6,599 bases of DNA from assembly GCA_022562855.1 (NCBI GenBank), contig JADFON010000102.1:1-6599 (forward strand), written 5' to 3'. How positions within the stretch are numbered: the stretch's first letter is position 1; the number at the start of each line of letters is the position of its first letter. Shown in pieces: positions 5,832 to 6,599 of this stretch. The position numbers were made by a program, and so were the translations under genes. The notes below the pieces were generated by a model. That model had not been told where the DNA came from. It saw only the letters and a program-made list of their open reading frames with translations, and did no database searches. This DNA is from Candidatus Zhuqueibacterota bacterium. Lineage in GTDB: Bacteria; SM23-31.

Positions 5832-6599
5832 ATGGATAGAAAATCAAAGAAAATCGTAGTTGTTATGCCTGCATATAACGCAGAACTAACTCTGGAAAAG
5901 ACCTTGCTTGATATTCCCGAAGGAATAGTAGACGACATAATATTGGTAGATGATGCGAGTACCGACAATACTGTAGATATAGCCCGTAAACTCAATGTAC
6001 AAATTGTTGAGCATAAGGATAATAAAGGATATGGAGGAAACCTGAAAACCTGTTACCGGTTGGCTCTCGATTGTAATGCAGATATTATAGTTATGATTCA
6101 CCCCGATTACCAATACGACAGCAGTCTTATACCTTATCTCATTGACCCGGTAAGAAATGGTTTATACGATATAATGCTTGGTTCACGTATCAGGACAAGA
6201 CGAGAGGCTCTTGCCGGTGGAATGCCGCTTTATAAATATCTTTCAAACAGGATATTGACGTTTATTCAAAACATTTTCCTGGGACAGAATTTATCTGAGT
6301 TTCATACCGGTTTTCGTGTTTTTTCCCGGAAGGTTCTTGAATCAATTCGTTACGAGTCAAATTCAGACGATTTCGTGTTTGACTCACAATTTCTTGTTCA
6401 GGCAATCGCGTTAGGATTCCAAATCGGTGAGTTTCCCGTTCCCGTTCGTTATTTTAAAGAGGCTTCTTCCATCAATTTCAGCAGAAGTGTTGTCTATGGT
6501 ATCGGCACACTATTAACTGTGGCAAAGTACTTTTTACACAATACAAAACTGATAAGATTTCGATGTTTTTCACTAAAAACATCGAACAATCCTAACATA
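5832..6599 (+). CDS. family 2 glycosyltransferase (GT-A fold), lacking only the 3' end
   Basis: The frame from the ATG at 5832 is open for 256 codons to the window edge, with no stop reached. Proteins of this type are about 250 residues, so it is probably almost complete. The GT2 features are the opening strand and M-P-A-Y-N-A-E (12-18), V-D-D-A-S-T-D (39-45) for nucleotide binding, H-P-D-Y-Q-Y-D (90-96) at the DxD position, G-S-R-I (117-120), H-T-G-F-R-V-F (158-164) and F-V-F-D-S-Q-F (181-187). It resembles the dolichyl-phosphate-mannose-synthase-like branch, which transfers sugars from nucleotide donors, often to a lipid carrier; the actual substrate cannot be read. No long membrane segments are seen, and the 220-237 region is only moderately hydrophobic. 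An in-frame TAA at 5805 rules out a longer start. No Shine-Dalgarno is visible. The gene is divergent from tig and probably belongs to surface polysaccharide synthesis. Confidence 0.88.
   Translation, partial: MDRKSKKIVVVMPAYNAELTLEKTLLDIPEGIVDDIILVDDASTDNTVDIARKLNVQIVEHKDNKGYGGNLKTCYRLALDCNADIIVMIHPDYQYDSSLIPYLIDPVRNGLYDIMLGSRIRTRREALAGGMPLYKYLSNRILTFIQNIFLGQNLSEFHTGFRVFSRKVLESIRYESNSDDFVFDSQFLVQAIALGFQIGEFPVPVRYFKEASSINFSRSVVYGIGTLLTVAKYFLHNTKLIRFRCFSLKTSNNPNI

Noticed and set aside
5633-6113. Minus-strand open frames of 120 and 75 codons opposite the glycosyltransferase start
   Set aside because: They lie largely antisense to a clear GT2 gene, have no recognisable motifs and no ribosome-binding site.

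Overview
The window suggests a Gram-negative bacterium of moderate-to-low G+C, about 40% by eye. It carries an outer-membrane polysaccharide exporter of the Wza/SLBB type beside a Wzz-type inner-membrane chain-length protein, which implies a double-membrane envelope. Gene content and the protein sequences would fit a deep lineage such as the FCB group, but that placement is only an impression. No mobile element, CRISPR array, tRNA or rRNA was seen, and all genes use the standard code.

Layout: six genes lie head to tail on the minus strand, covering about 5520 to 1. In transcription order they are trigger factor (tig, 5520-4246), the ClpP peptidase (4178-3564), the ClpX unfoldase (3497-2247), the ribosome-assembly GTPase EngB/YsxC (2235-1657), an SLBB-type polysaccharide export protein (1523-300), and the N-terminal 71 codons of a Wzz-type protein running off the left edge (214-1). 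A divergent gene on the plus strand (5832 to the right edge) encodes a family 2 glycosyltransferase that is nearly complete. The 311-base gap between tig and the glycosyltransferase (5521-5831) is the main regulatory region. It holds five copies of TTTTGAC or its complement, two of which form a TTTTGAC-N4-GTCAAAA dyad, plus two perfect short palindromes.

How the genes relate: trigger factor catches nascent chains on the ribosome, ClpX unfolds substrates and threads them into ClpP, and EngB assists large-subunit assembly. Together they form a protein-birth and quality-control block of a widely conserved type. The exporter and Wzz protein downstream, and the glycosyltransferase on the other side, belong to cell-surface polysaccharide synthesis, so the housekeeping block is flanked by envelope genes. 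A tentative promoter ahead of the exporter suggests that the polysaccharide genes may be a separate unit.

The most notable points are a ClpP whose catalytic Asp is replaced by Asn (Ser97-His122-Asn171), and the repeated dyad-type motif cluster in front of the glycosyltransferase. No wholly new system is evident.
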